Assembly (NCBI GenBank): GCA_013420905.1
Contig: JAAXNY010000009.1
Span: 1,798,001 to 1,862,000 of the forward strand
Source of the DNA: Collybia mongolica
Lineage: Eukaryota; Basidiomycota; Agaricomycetes; Agaricales; Clitocybaceae
DNA: 64,000 nucleotides
Direction of reading: 5' to 3'
Below are positions 9,200 to 21,724 of the stretch, piece after piece; positions within the stretch are counted from its first letter, which is position 1; each line of letters begins with the position of its first letter. The position numbers were made by a program, and so were the translations under genes. The notes beneath the pieces are model-generated. The model worked only from the letters and a program-made list of their open reading frames with translations, ran no database searches and was not told the DNA's origin.

Positions 9200-12100
9200 T
9201 TAATTAGGAGGCTGGAGGAGTTCATGTGCGTGGTAGTCAATGAAATGATTCACTAAATAAGACTTGAACGAATCAAGAGCATCAATATAACTGAAGTCTT
9301 CAGGTAGAAATCCAGTACCATATCGCGGGAGAAGATGTGCACCTCGAACAATTGAATCGAGGTGTATTACCTCGAGTGTGGGCTTCCCTCCCGAGATTTC
9401 TGGCTTAGCGACCCACATGCCAGTTACACCGTCAGGCTCTTGCGACACCGGCACGAACCAATTGACCAGCGCGCAAGGGAATTCTGTGCGCAGCTTTGGA
9501 TCATGAAATGAAAAAAAGAGCAGAACACGTGCTACCAGCATGCCATTCATGCCTTCAGAATCGTCATCTGAAACTGTAACAAATACAGTATCAAACCGAC
9601 GGCTTCCTCTCCATGCAGGATTTGCACGAATCCGCTCTCGGTACATGCCACGAGAGCCGCAGAGGTCACTTGGAGCATAGAAAGAAGCTTCTGCAGAGTG
9701 GAATACATGAATTTTGGAGGAGAATTCGGGGAGAGACAGAGGAAAGTCATCGTAATCAGGGTGGCGCTGAGCATAGATGAATTGTTGGAGGGCCGTAGGA
9801 AAACCAGGTTGATTGATATGAGCAGCAAGCACATCCAGTTGAGTTGGGTAGTCTCGTTCTGCAACATCTGTGAGTAACACTTGTAATATCATGGTACGTG
9901 TTCTACGAACCACGTGTAGTAGCCAATGTAACTTGAGCAAGTGCCTGAGAAGTAGACAATGGACCCCCATCATCGTCGATGTCACTATCATCATCACTTC
10001 CACTGCCATCCTCATCGTGAATGCCATATGGGAGGACATCGGGCAGATCACCATTGGCGAGTGACGAAACATGCTGGGATATTGTGCCGTCGAGCATGCC
10101 ACGATTATGAAAAATGCCACGTAAGGCTGAGAGTTTATCCAATCGAGATATAGTTCTGACCATCTGTGGCAGTGGATTGTGACGGCTTGAGCGCCGCCAT
10201 GTCTCCTTTACGGCAGGTTTATGTTTAGATTCTGTTAATGTCGAGCAGAGACCATTAGGAGATGCAAAGAGCTCAATTTTGGGAAGATAGTGAAGGAGAG
10301 CATGTTGGCGAGGGAGTGATACTGACTTGCGGGCACCAGCCGTGATAAAGATGTTCCGAAGGTCATGAAATCTTGCAAGGTGTTGTTGGAATCTTTGAAG
10401 ATCTGAGGCGGTGATGGCATTCCGGCGGACCAGATAACAGCAGTTCACGAAGTTGGAAATACATGTAACCATATCGTCAGGGACGAGGCCAGCGATAGCA
10501 GAGATATAAACCTAGACCGAATATGGTATTAGATTAGAAGACAACAACTACAAACAACACTGACCTTCATGAGCGCCTTCGAGTCATCCCCTGTCCATTG
10601 AGTGAAGTCCCGCCCATCTGGAAACCGTCGTAGACCGGGAAACGCAGGAACCGCTGAAACGCTGTACATTGTTGATTGGTTAAGTGTAATAACCGAAACA
10701 GGATACACACACCGTCGGTCAATCTCCTGAACATAGAGTAGAGCTCCTGACTTTCCATGTGTAAATACCAGGTATTCTTTGACCCAGGCAACAAGGTGGT
10801 CTTGGAAGACTCCTTTAATCAACTGATGGAGAATGTCGGGTGTCATAAGTTTATGGATATCTGCTCAGGGAAAGTGGTGTGTGAAAGGCTGTCAAAGTTT
10901 CAGGAAGCGAGGGTCAAAACAATGACAAAAAACGCACAGTAATGTCATCATGGATACCATAATTGTCCCAGATAACGCCGAGATCAAAATTCTTAATAAG
11001 AAACTCTGTCTTCTCTCGAGAACGTAAGTTGGCATTTGGATCATCCAAATTATCGGGAAGAGCTTCACATCTAGGCAGGAATGTAAATAGAGTGTCCATA
11101 ATGGAGTAGAGCACGTACACTGGGCACCAATACTGGACAATTGCAGTCAACCAAACTTGTTCAGGGTAGTCCGCGATATATGGACCAAGGGAAAAGATAG
11201 CCCAGCGGTAGTGTCCGTCTGGACAGCGCACAACCTCCGGTGTCGTCATCGATGGTTGTAGAGAGGAAAAAATGTGCACCAGGCATGCATGGTAGAGTTG
11301 TCGACAGAATTTCTGATATTCGACCTTGCCTCGATGCTTTCGGGTTGCTGAACTCTCTCAAATTACTAAAAGTATACCAGTAACCAAGCGAACTCACTTT
11401 TTGGAATGGGGAGAAGTGCAATCGGCTGTAATCCTTGTGAATGCGAGCGCCGTGTCAGATTATCCACATTGCCAGGCCCAGCATACACAGGGTGGAACTC
11501 CTGATGTCCTGTCGCGACAGACACAGTTGTTTTGTCACTACCTACAACAATTGGCACAAGCATCGCCCCTCGCGTGTTTGGATTTTCACGAAGAATATCA
11601 TCCTGACAAAAGTCAGGTTATGGTAATTGGCGGGGGGAAAAGGACTTACTGCTTCTTGCCAGGCCCAAGCGCCCGACATCAGGTTTGACCATACACGGTC
11701 CTTCCTGTCGTTGAACTGCATGTAAGGGACATAATCAAAATGACCATGAAGGTCAGGCAAAGCGAGCTGGTCATGCAAGACAAGGCGCGGATCACAGAAG
11801 CAAAGCTCATAGGATTGGAGTGCCCATTTCGGAGGTGTTCCATGGAAACGGGGGCCAATATAGCGAAATCGAACAGTTTTCCATGGTGCGGGACCCGCCT
11901 TGATGGAGTCGATGGTTTGGTACATATGTTCCGCAGTGCGCCAAGGTAGATTGTCAACATTACCTCCAGTGTGCATAGTTGTAGCAAGCCAAAAGTCCAA
12001 CGCCCGATTGACCTCAGGCTTTGAGCTCTGAAGGTCTGAGAAGTGAATGTCGGCAAATTCAAAGTCAAGGCGACCCGAGAAAGGGTTCCACGGGTTGGAT

Positions 12101-12386
12101 GGCAATGCATCTACCGGATCTAGTGGGGGCGGTTGAAGGCCGGGCGGTGCTGTATTGCCGTTTTTGTCACAAGGAATAGCTAATGAACCCGATGAGCATC
12201 ACTTGAAACATTTTGAAACTAGATACACTTACCGTTGAGGCCTGGATGGGATACAACTGTGAAAGCCCTAGAGAACTTCTCTTTTTCCTTCGCAGAAAAG
12301 TTAGCTTGGTGCTTTGATCTGACATGTGCAGTGAAAAAACGGTAGGTGATAAAGGACTTCCCACACAATGCACATAGATGAGACAT
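9200..12386 (-). CDS. Plavaka-type transposase, multi-exon
   Basis: Starts at ATG 12386 with a C2H2 finger (CALCGKSF...HVRSKH), then exons around 12105-11650, 11600-11370, 11310-10930, 10900-10530, 10500-9900 and 9890-9200. Hallmarks of the Agaricomycete Plavaka family are visible in order: NPWNPFSGRLDFEFADIHFS, GAWAWQEA at an exon end, GAMLVPIVVGSDKTTVSVAT, VRCPDGHYRWAIFSLGPYIA, YGIHDDI followed by THHFPRADIHKL and MTPDILHQLIKGVFQDHLV, and a late acidic linker (DEDGSGSDDDSDIDDD). The C-terminal part ends at 9200 with a domain rich in aromatic residues. The protein should cut and rejoin the element ends. No internal stop was seen in the pieces once short introns are removed, so it may be active; exon ends were only partly resolved. 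Confidence 0.8.
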
Positions 12387-12563
12387 GGGCGGTTGGTGGG
12401 GGGACTGGTATAATGGGAAGATGGCGTGAGATGATGCCACGTAGATTTTGTCGGGAAATGTACTGACTCAAAAGTCCGACACAAATTGCTGACGCGTCAC
12501 CCATTCGCCACATCACACCAACACCAACCCCAGCCTCATCCTTCCGCACCGCCCCCTCCTGCC

Positions 12564-14739
12564 ATGCCAACTACACGCTCCCATGATAATGCCAACAAAA
12601 CGGCTGCCAAGAAACGGACTGTCAGTAATGTTCTGTCTGACTCCGAGAGCAATGTACAAACCATGAAGAGAGCCAAAAAAACCACAGGTGGTAGCCAGCG
12701 TAAGCAACGACGCTCTGCCTCACCAGTAACTCCACCTACAGGACCGCGCAAACGCACAAATGAGCATCCTGGCCACCTTAACGGAACACGAGGACGACAT
12801 ACCAAAGCCGAAGTTGCCGCTGAAAAGGCCAAGAAGGAAGCTGAAGCCAAAGCTGCTGCAACTGCTAAAGCAGATGTGGTGGCTCGGCTTGTCGAGATGG
12901 AGGTTGACTAAGAATTTGAGGAAGTGGCAAGGCGCCAGCAGGTCTTACGGCGCCAGCCAAGTGTCTGGGATGTCTTGGCTGATAACAGCGGTGAAGACTT
13001 CCACTGGAGCGAAGCGGAAGATAACGAAGAATCGGACAGCGATAGCAAAGGGGAAACAACCCCAACTGGCCATGGGGCTGGGTCTAAAAAAGCGAAGGTA
13101 CTAAGCAAAATCCACCCCAAACTGCAGCCCAAAGAGCTAAACGTACCAATAGGGACGCAAGCCCAAGGACAAACGAACCCTGCTTGCCCAAGTCACAAAG
13201 CAGAAGGAAGAGGTGAGGGGAAAGAAAGGTGGTGTGAAAAACGGGTGAGTTTGGATTACCCAGTGTCCGTCAACAGCCGAATCAAAACGTGGCAGTGTCT
13301 TACCTCTTGCAAGTGGACTCAAAGAAGGCCTAAAGGAGAAGGCCAAGCGCAACCAAGGTCTCATCCAAGATGATTCCATGGTTGGTGGGCTCAACGATGA
13401 GGATGCATTGTCCGTCCGGCCGCAGTTTGAGAAAAGGAAACAAGGGTCTGCGAACGTGGTAAGCACCTGATTATTCATTATATATTTGGTACCTAATTCC
13501 GGTGGGTCATCTATAGGTCGTTGCACTTATTTCCGATTCTGATGACAGCGGAAACGAGACAACACCTGTTCGTGGCTCAAACGCAAGGAAAGCGAGAGGT
13601 CCCACTCAAACGAAGGTATTTATTTGCCCATCCTCATCATAGTTTTTTGACCTCCTTGACAGCCTGTCTACAAGGTACCAGCTGAGCGCAAGCCCATTGC
13701 AAAGAAGCTCAAAGCGGCCATTGTCCCGAAGGCGTCAAATCGCATCAACACAGTCAAGTTGGAAGTCGTCGGGCTCATCAACCAAATCAATTCAGCACAG
13801 CGATTTACAGATTTGCCTCTCCCGCTTCGCAACCCAATGCTCATTAAGCAGTTCCGCGCCACTTGTTATCATGCGTGGATGGCCTCGGACGACCATTTCG
13901 ACGGCTGTTCCCTTGAATCAGATCACCTCCTTAAAATTGTTTGCGATGCGTTTAAGAAAACATTCCCAGATATACAATACAATCCTGTCCGCAGGGATGT
14001 TTTCCACCACACTGTTCGTATAATATCATTATGTTGATGACAGCACTTATCCTTATCACGTTTTAAAGATTTACGACAACCTTCAAACCCTCAGGTCTAA
14101 CCTTGCTCGCGCGGCTCTTGGAACTGTCGTGGCATTTCTTTCTGAGATGTCCAAGCAGGAAGTTAAGGAATGGGTTGTCTGGACTCGCACGGCTCGCTTG
14201 GGGGAGCTAATTTATAAGGAACCGTGCCCTCCAGGGCACAGCCTTGTAAAGGGGGCACCGAATTGCAAGGTATGTTCGCGCAAATCGTAATCTCATGGGC
14301 GTTTTCTTCTAGAAGCCCAAAGGATTACTTATGACGCCATTCGTGATCGGTTTAGCTGAGCCATACCTGAAGTACATGCATTCCTCCCGTATCGATTATG
14401 GACATCCCCGTGGGCTGATTGCGCTGATCCTCGTTTTGGTGGGTTCCTCATTTATAAGCCTTTGTCTACTCTCAATCAGGACCGACATAGCTTGAGCATG
14501 GAGTTCGGGCATTTGAAAAGAACGGCGAATATGAAGACCCCGGACCTTTCAATTCTGAACATAAAGCTCTTCTTACTGAATATATGGAAAGTGTGGACGC
14601 GTTTGACAAGTGGCCGGCATTCTATCAGGCTTGCAAGTTTACTAAAGCCAACAGCGACTCAGATGTACCTGCAGATGTTTCGCAGACAGATATAGGTCGT
14701 CGCACTCTTAACTTTAGCAGCAGCCCCATGAAAGGGTAG
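12564..14739 (+). pseudogene. Plavaka accessory gene (DUF6532-like), interrupted by one in-frame stop
   Basis: Divergent from the transposase with 177 bp between start codons. Begins MPTTRSHDNANK with a basic, nuclear-type N-terminus and Glu/Lys/Ala-rich coiled coil. TAA at 12909-12911 interrupts the frame, but the same frame continues for over 150 nt of sensible sequence (EFEEVARRQQVLRRQ), which fits a CAA to TAA change. Later exons give an acidic linker and a folded domain with QFRATCYHAWMASDDHFDG, YDNLQTLRSNLARAALGTVV, EVKEWVVWTRTARLGELIY, and a C-terminus ending SSPMKG at 14739. The folded part resembles the DUF6532 domain common beside Agaricomycete transposases; the function is unknown. 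Alternatively the stop could mark a short first protein or sit in an unrecognised intron. Confidence 0.65.
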
Positions 14740-15003
14740 AAACTGTGACCCCTCGTATACCCCATAGATAGACACTATGACAGTTGACACCGCCAAATTT
14801 GCTGACCTCTAATTCTGGCACGACTTTATGTCTTGATTGATCTTTTCGGTACTTTACAAACTTTACATTACTTTTTGGACTTTCGTAGCCTTACAGCTAA
14901 CCTCCACGCTGGAACTTTTCAGGCAAGGGGAGTTGGCCAAACCACTTTACGCTTTTTGACTTTATCGACTGTATAACGTCTTTAGAAAGCCCAGAAATTT
15001 TTT

Positions 15004-15019
15004 TGCGAATTTACTGATG
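15004..15019 (-). repeat. right terminal inverted repeat of the Plavaka-type element
   Basis: On the minus strand it reads CATCAGTAAATTCGCA; flanked outward by GG, as at the left end. Confidence 0.75.
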
Positions 15020-15440
15020 GGAGGCCTTATCCAAAAACATTGGAGCAATTTTTATCCAGACAATTTTGGCCACGTTTTCATCTGGATGGGCATCAGTCCC
15101 CAGAGAGAGAGGCATTGTAGCATAATCAGTGTGCAGCAGGCATTTCCACATCCTAGCCATCATGGTATTGACAAATTCAGTCAGTTCAGGTCAAGTTCAG
15201 CAAATATTGTTGTCTTCACTATAAACTTAACCCACTAGGTATCAGATTCAGATCAATAGAGATGTCTCTAGATGAAGGTGGGCCACTAAGTTTTTCTGAG
15301 CTCATAATGAGAATCACATCACACATTAGGACACTTGTCAGCTGAACCTATAAATGCCACTATGATTGCATGCTTCCAACAGATGATGAGATGAGAATAA
15401 TATCAGAATGACAAGAATATCCAAGAGTTCCAATGTCCCA
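15020..15440. other. intergenic region right of the Plavaka element
   Basis: No gene recognised. Sequence becomes AT-rich here and CpG becomes rare, marking the start of the repeat zone. Confidence 0.5.
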
Positions 15441-15449
15441 TTATAACTG

Positions 15450-16785
15450 TACTTTACAGTCCCCCACATGTCCTTGTGGACTCCGCACAGACTCTGCAGA
15501 CTCCACACAGAGTCCGTGCAGACTTACTTACTTTCTTTTACTATTATAAATTACTTACTTATATGAGTTTACTTACTATTTTACTTATTACTGATGTTCT
15601 ACATACACATTGATAGGATATATTATATATTGATATTGAATATCATACATCAATAGTAAATATATAATTAATATGGGTGGGGGCCCCTGCTGCCCCTGCT
15701 GCCCCCATCATCCTCATTGGCCCCCGTGGCATCATCAGTGGCCTGGGTTTCAATGGCAGTGGCACTGGCTGCTTTTCTTGTTGTTGTCCCCATTGTTGTT
15801 GTCATCCTTTGTTGTTATTGTCATCCTTGTGGTGCTTGTTGTGTTTTTCCTGGTTGTAGTTGTTGTTGTTGCGCCATTGTTGGTGCTGCTGCTGTTGCCA
15901 TTGTTGCCGCAGGCCTTGTCAGCACTGTTGCTGCTGCTGCTGTTGCTGTCTTTGTTGTTGTTGTTGTTGTTGTTGCTGTTGCCACCTTCCTCAGGCCTGC
16001 CCTGCATTTGCAGTTAGGTGTGCTGGAGGCAGCCGTATCCTTCTTGTCTTGGGTTCCTGAAGCGGGGGGGATGCGCTGTGTGGTGAGTGTGTAGGTGAGT
16101 GGCAATGTGGGACTCACCTCACTCTGCCCCTTGGGGCACCCTTTCCTCATTGTCCCCTCGTTCCAGGTCCATTTCCACCCCTTGCCCCCCATCATTTAGG
16201 CATTTGTCAGTGTTTGTTGGTGTTGGGTGCATTGGATGCATTGGGTGTGTTGGGTGCATTGGTGTTGGTGTTGCCATTTTGGTGGGCATTGTTGATGTGG
16301 TTGAAGAGAACCAATGAAGATGTGGCAACAGTAATGTGACCATGGCACATGCTTTGGAATCATGTGATTTAGAGATGTGGACTTCAGGTTGGCTTACCTT
16401 CTAGCTATGAATGCCTGTCTTGCCCAATGGTTATGAATGCGAAAAATATTATGTAATGCTTGTGCCTGTGCATGTTCAATTCCAGTTAGATGCAAGTTTT
16501 TCAGTGCCATTATGTTATGTTCTTAATAACAAATAGTATAAAAATTACATTAATAATCTGATTAGTAATATTATTAGTCATGGTCAGCCATGTGGACTCT
16601 ACAAGTTGTCTGTCCATGCTTGTCCGCATGTTCACATAAAATTACATGGATTGATGTGGACTTGGCATGGATGTGGATTGTCATTTGGCTGAGTGTTCTG
16701 CCAAATGAGTCTGTGTGTACTCCGCACAGAGTCTGTGTGTCCGCATGGAGTCTGCACAGGTTATGTGGCTTAGTGTAAAGTCCTC
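15450..16785. mobile_element. putative non-autonomous element with long imperfect inverted ends
   Basis: The left edge (about 15450-15525) contains ACTTTACA, CCACAT, then GACTCCGCACAGACTCTG words; the right edge (about 16700-16785), read in reverse complement, has ACTTTACA, CCACAT and GACTCC/GACTCTG words in the same order. Between them lie an AT-rich segment, a GTT/GCT-type low-complexity core and GGTGTTGGGTGCATT repeats. No transposase and no clear target duplication was found, so the ends are approximate. Confidence 0.35.
15671..16010. repeat. low-complexity GTT/GCT/GCC trinucleotide-rich tract
   Basis: Mixed short tandem runs of GTT, GCT and CCC. Long frames here (poly-Leu/Val/Cys on plus, poly-Asn/Thr/Gln on minus) are by-products of trinucleotide composition in every frame and are not called as genes. 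Confidence 0.8.
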
Positions 16786-17265
16786 CAATTAGCCACCCTT
16801 TTCAGGCATGAAAATGCCAGATCACCCATGCCATTTTCTGATAAGGGTGGATTAGGCATGATTCAGAACTCTTTTCTGAAGAGGTGATTCAGATTTTTCC
16901 AATAAGGGATGCCAGAACACACTAGACTCATGTGATGAGTGTTTGTGTGCTTCTCATTACAAACATGATATTGCATCATGTCTGGGCATCACTCAAGTTG
17001 TTGCCAGTCAGCTTTAACATATCTTTACAACTGAAAGGGATCCTTCAATATGGAGTCCTTAAATTGATAGATACTAAGTAGATAATAGGCAATATGCCCC
17101 AAGTAGATTAGGCTTTGTACCCCTTTGTACTTAATATTATGAATTTTAACAAAATTAAATAAGAATTAAATAACACTAACAGTAGTATCTTACTGATGGC
17201 CCATTTCCAGATCTTGAGTAGATCTATAACATATCTGTCTATATTAAAGTACTATGGCCATGTGA
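16786..17265. other. AT-rich non-coding stretch
   Basis: No gene recognised. Contains near-palindromic words around TCAGAAAAGA/CTTTTCTGA at 16860-16890. Confidence 0.4.
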
Positions 17266-19060
17266 ATTGATTGTGACTAATCCTGACTAAGTGCTGACTA
17301 AGTCTGACAAAGCAGTAAAAAGTTGTCTTTTAAGTAGAGTGCTGACTAAGGATGACAAAGTGGGAAAAGGTGTGGTGAGTCACATGCACTGTCACCTGCT
17401 CAAATCAGTTCAAAGTCACCTGTTCAAACCAGCTCAAGTCACCTGCCTCCAAACAAAACATGATCACCTGTTCTGCAACACAGATGACACCAACATCACA
17501 TGAATTCTAAAGTGGACTAAACCAACAAATATTGTCTGTTATCCTTAACTCAACAGCATACAGATAAAAGTGGAAAAGTCTCAACTCTGTGGCAAAGCCC
17601 TTAATTAACACAATAAGTTCTAGCATTACAAACCTTATTTTAAAACCTGATACATTATATATTTAAAAGAAATCTATCCAGGTAACATGCTAAGACACAA
17701 AATCACCTGCTCTGCAACACCATGTCACATGACCCCCAAAGTGGACTAAGTCAACAAATAACAAAAAATAGCTATTAACCCTCAAGCTACCTCATCAATT
17801 TCAGATACTCAAACTGAAAAAAAAAAGGTATTTAAAGGGTGCTACTACCCATAAAATTACAAATCAAAGTAGACATGGAAAGCATGCAAATAAAAATGGA
17901 AATGAGTTTACCTGGGCAATTTTATTCTATAAATTAACATAAAATATTCTAACACCACAAAGCCCACCCTAAAACCTGACACATTACAATTTGAAAAAAA
18001 AAAAAACTCTCTCTAAGCCTATATTTAAAACAATTAGAATCCAGTGCAAATGATCAAGAGAAATAGCAATACATGGTCAAGAGAAAATATCATAGGTAGA
18101 AACATTGATTCCAAGGACTTTGATTAAAGCTGATCTCTATTAAATTAGAGCAATAACAACTAACTTTTCACTATAGATGTGTGACAATTTACAAATGTGG
18201 TAGAAAAATGATTACACAATATTGAACAGCATTGTTATGTCTTTGATGCAATTAACTGGCTGTTCCAGAATATTATGAGGGATAATAGAGCCTATGGTGG
18301 GCTAATTGTGGTATTTGATAGTGACTACCAACAAACTCCATGCATTATCCCTAAGGGTCCACATATATAGACTGTGGATGCCTGTCTCATGCACTCCCCA
18401 CTGTGGGATGAACTTCAGATACTTAAAGTAAAGAAAAATATGTGCTTAAATGGTATTACTGATGATCAAATCAACTTTGCCAAATGGCAAATTGAAGTTG
18501 GCTATGGGAAGCTTAAAGATGATAATGGAAATATCACCTTACCTGGCCACTTCTACTGTGCTGAGAACACTATAGGGTCTATTTGACACAATATATCCTG
18601 ACATTGGAAACCCTGTCCTAAAACATGATATATTTTATTCTGAGAGAGCTATCCTTTCTTCAAGATATGATGATGTTGACCCTCTCAATGAAGAAGTACT
18701 GGGTATATTTCCTGGGGATACTAAGGTATTCCACAGTGCAGATTCTATTGCACATGAAGGAATTGATGGAGCTGAAGCAATATACTCTATTGAATATCTG
18801 AATACTATCAATATATCAGGACTACCTATATCTAAGCTAACTTCAAAAGTGGGGTGCCCTGTAGTGACATTGCACAACTTGAACCCAGTTGATGGTGTTT
18901 GCAATGGGTCAAGGGAATAACAACATGGATGAGCAACTGTATTGTAGAAGTACGGTTGATTGGGGGGCAAAATGATGGGCATAAAGAATTTATCCCAAGA
19001 ATCCGAATGATACCATCTAACAGCCTGATACCTTTTAAATTGACAAGGTTGCAACTACCT
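17266..19060 (+). pseudogene. Helitron helicase remnant, copy 1 (truncated by repeat A)
   Basis: A 5' non-coding portion (17266-17500) is shared with 24288-24500: both have the series GACTAATCCTGACTAAG, GCTGACTAAG and GACAAAGCAG. From about 18200 the translation resembles the PIF1-like helicase of Helitrons (EQHCYVFDAINWLFQN, GGLIVVFDSDYQQTPCIIP, then ELQILKVKKNMCLNG and DDNGNITLPGHF) but with frameshifts and stops. It ends abruptly near 19060 where a different repeat begins; the sister copy at 25.3-26.3 kb continues with further helicase sequence. It is non-functional. Confidence 0.7.
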
Positions 19061-21724
19061 TTACTTGAGGTAGAGGGCCATTACTGGCAGATACAAGTCC
19101 TTATGTTTTTTTTTTGATTAACTTTTCCTCATATTTCTAGAACCAGGTTGTTGCAATAGAACTAGCTATCCAGAATCTCTTCAACTTTATATTACTTTTT
19201 TTTGTTGATAAGTTTGGTTCTGGAACACTTGTCAGGCATTGTCCTAGAATTAGATTGTAGGATACAGGGAGTAGCTTGACATCATGGAAGGCCTGATGGA
19301 TACACAACATGAAGATGTAATATGACCACACATTTGAGCTTGCCAAATACTTGTTGCACTTCTGTAAGGGGTCATGTTGCCAAGAGGCTCAGACAGGGAG
19401 CAGTATACACAGTATGAATAACCATGCAGGGAAGGGATGAGCATAGAGCACTAGAGGCTTGACTATGAGTAGAGAATGCAGCTCAAGTCTATTGCAAAGG
19501 TGCCCTTCCATGGAGAGGAAGGGGCACCTTATATACAGTACATTGTACCTATGTCTCAAATAACAACAGAATCTGATATCAGTAACTCTACTGATGTAAC
19601 AATACATCTGTGATATGTTAGTCCAGAGTAAACTACTATCTGTCAAGGGGTTAAAGCAGTGTGTGTCAGAATAATAGATATAACAGTGAGGCTATGCAAG
19701 CTGTGCAATAGTGATTCTGATGGCTAGATGTGGACAAACAAGTGATCCCCTTACAACTTCACCCATATCCATGGTTATGCCAATAGAAGTTGGTGTTTAT
19801 AGATCCTATACAAATATCCACCAATAAAAGGTAACAATATATATCTAGGCATTATCCTTAAAAACAAGTCAGCTGGTAAAGTGGGGACTCAGACTCTCAG
19901 AGATGGACTATGTGAAAAAATTAACAAACTTGGAAATGTAGATCCATATTTGTATATTCCAAATATACAACCAACTCAGTAGCTTCTCTGGGGACTTTAT
20001 GCTGAGCTATATGGGCCACACAGACCACACAGACAAATGCAGGTGTCTACAGTCTGAGCTCAGACCCTGTTTGGCAGGGAGCCCTGCTTAATTGGCAGTC
20101 TGCATCTGAGCCAAGTCAAAGCTAAGTCCATAAATCCACGCTGTTACTTGGATGCTCAGACCCAGTTTGGAACAACTCCTCATGAAGTCCATGCAGACTG
20201 TCCAGATTGCTTACTTAATCATAGTTACCATTGCTTATTTGATGCACAAAAATGCAATATTTTGGAGAGTCAAATACAAGGCCTCAAGGTTACATGTCAT
20301 GTGCATAAAGCATGCAAGTTAACCATTTGGTAAGTCCAAGGTGCTTGTTTTTATAATGACCCCTGCTGCCTACTCTTGGCCATTACTGGCAATGGCTGAA
20401 TATTGTTGATAGGTACTACATCACCTGTCAGCCTTGTTGTCAACCTCCACCACTACATTCCCAGCTGCCCCACCCATCACCTCCCTGCCATATGATTGTG
20501 CACAATACTGCCAAGTACAATGCCAGGTCCCACTGCCATGGATACCACCACCCTCTCTCATACCCACCCCTCTCAGTGAAAATAACAACTGCAAAATCAC
20601 AACAATAAGAGCTGCAGCAAGAACTACAGAGGCACCTGTCATATTACCAGTGACTGCCTGACCACATCTGCTAGTGAGCAGCTAGCATGGTGGACATGGA
20701 TGGTGCAGTGGTATATTCCATATGGTAGAACCATCACCTGGTGGCTGGGTGTGCACCCCTGGATGTGCTGTCTAGACCAAGTAGTGCCAATCACCCCTGT
20801 GCCCAAACCAGATGTGTGTAAGGTGAGTGCATATGTGCCTCACATCTAGTTGCTCAGACATACCTTGTTCTATTGTATATGCACCTATATGCTGCTGTAT
20901 ACCTTGAGACTACCTTGGTGTAATTCTATCTACCTTGTGATATGTTCTTATTCCTTTTACAAATATTAGTTTACTTCTTACTAATACTTTACCCCTGTAC
21001 TATTTGCACAGCTCTAGTAGGCTGATATAGACTTCCAGTACACCCACAGTATTTATCCAATGTACCTATTTATAGATTGGACTACCCAATTGTGAAACTT
21101 AAACTAATTGTTTAAATTTTAAGACAACAAAGAATATACCAAATAGTTAAATCACTGAGGGAGTAATATTAATCCGGATGCCTACTTGGCCAACATACTG
21201 TGTGGCTCCATTCCACATTCAGGAAGTTGTAAATGAGTAGAAACAATGTAGATGATAGTTTATAGAGGTCATGTGACCATGGGAAAATGTTACCAAGTAA
21301 ACAAGCAATACCTGTGCACAAAACCCAATGCCATAGCTTGCCTGGTTATAGAGAAAACACAAAAACCATCAGAACTAACTTTTCTCAGGATCATGGATAC
21401 TAATAAGCATTCAGATTGTTGTCATGTATTTGGTATACTTATATGGTGGAATAGATCATGTGACATGTGCCAATAAATAGAGAAATCAATCTAATTTGTA
21501 TTTTAGGTAAATATAGTAGTAGTTGTTGATTATTCCAATGTTTAGTGTAATTTCCCACAAGGGTCATGTTTGGTAAGGGTCATTGTTGTTATAAGATGTT
21601 TGTTCACCCCTGACATAACACACAGACCTTCAAAACTAGCTGAATCTGGACATTTCTAAAATTTCACTCAAAATGGACTGTGGGAAAAATATGCTCAACA
21701 AGGAAATTGTAGAGCCATGTTTGT
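19061..21724 (+). repeat. dispersed repeat A, copy 1 (at least 2.66 kb)
   Basis: Same-orientation copy of 61316-64000, about 97% identical in the stretches compared, with small indels (about 25 bp near 62030 and 10 bp near 62615 are extra in the other copy). The common start is TTACTTGAGGTAGAGGGCC. It interrupts a Helitron helicase remnant. No recognisable transposase or reverse transcriptase was found. On the minus strand around 19500-19650 a TATATAAGG box and LTR-like composition are seen, so it may include an old LTR, but the ends could not be fixed. Small frames shared by both copies (for example 20148-20333) may be chance. Confidence 0.85.

Larger units (their letters stand above)
9050..15019. 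mobile_element. complete Plavaka-type (CACTA superfamily) DNA transposon
   Basis: The left end starts CATCAGTAAAATCACA (9050) and the right end, read on the opposite strand, starts CATCAGTAAATTCGCA (15019): 14 of 16 bases agree. Longer imperfect similarity continues inward (TTTATAACAGC against GTTATACAGTC, then AAAGTCAAAA on both sides). A GG dinucleotide flanks both ends, consistent with a 2-bp target duplication. Subterminal A/T-rich words such as CTTTTT and AAAGTT are frequent, as in CACTA elements. It carries a minus-strand transposase and a divergent plus-strand accessory gene, and keeps normal CpG content, so it looks young. The transposase seems intact; the accessory gene has one internal stop. 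Confidence 0.8.

Noticed and set aside
15673..16195. Several overlapping frames of 60-128 aa rich in Leu/Val/Cys or Asn/Thr/Gln
   Set aside because: They arise in all frames of a trinucleotide-rich tract and have no family motif.
20148..20661. Frames in repeat A conserved in both copies (61 and 75 aa)
   Set aside because: Recent duplication explains it; the sequences are low in complexity and unlike any known protein.
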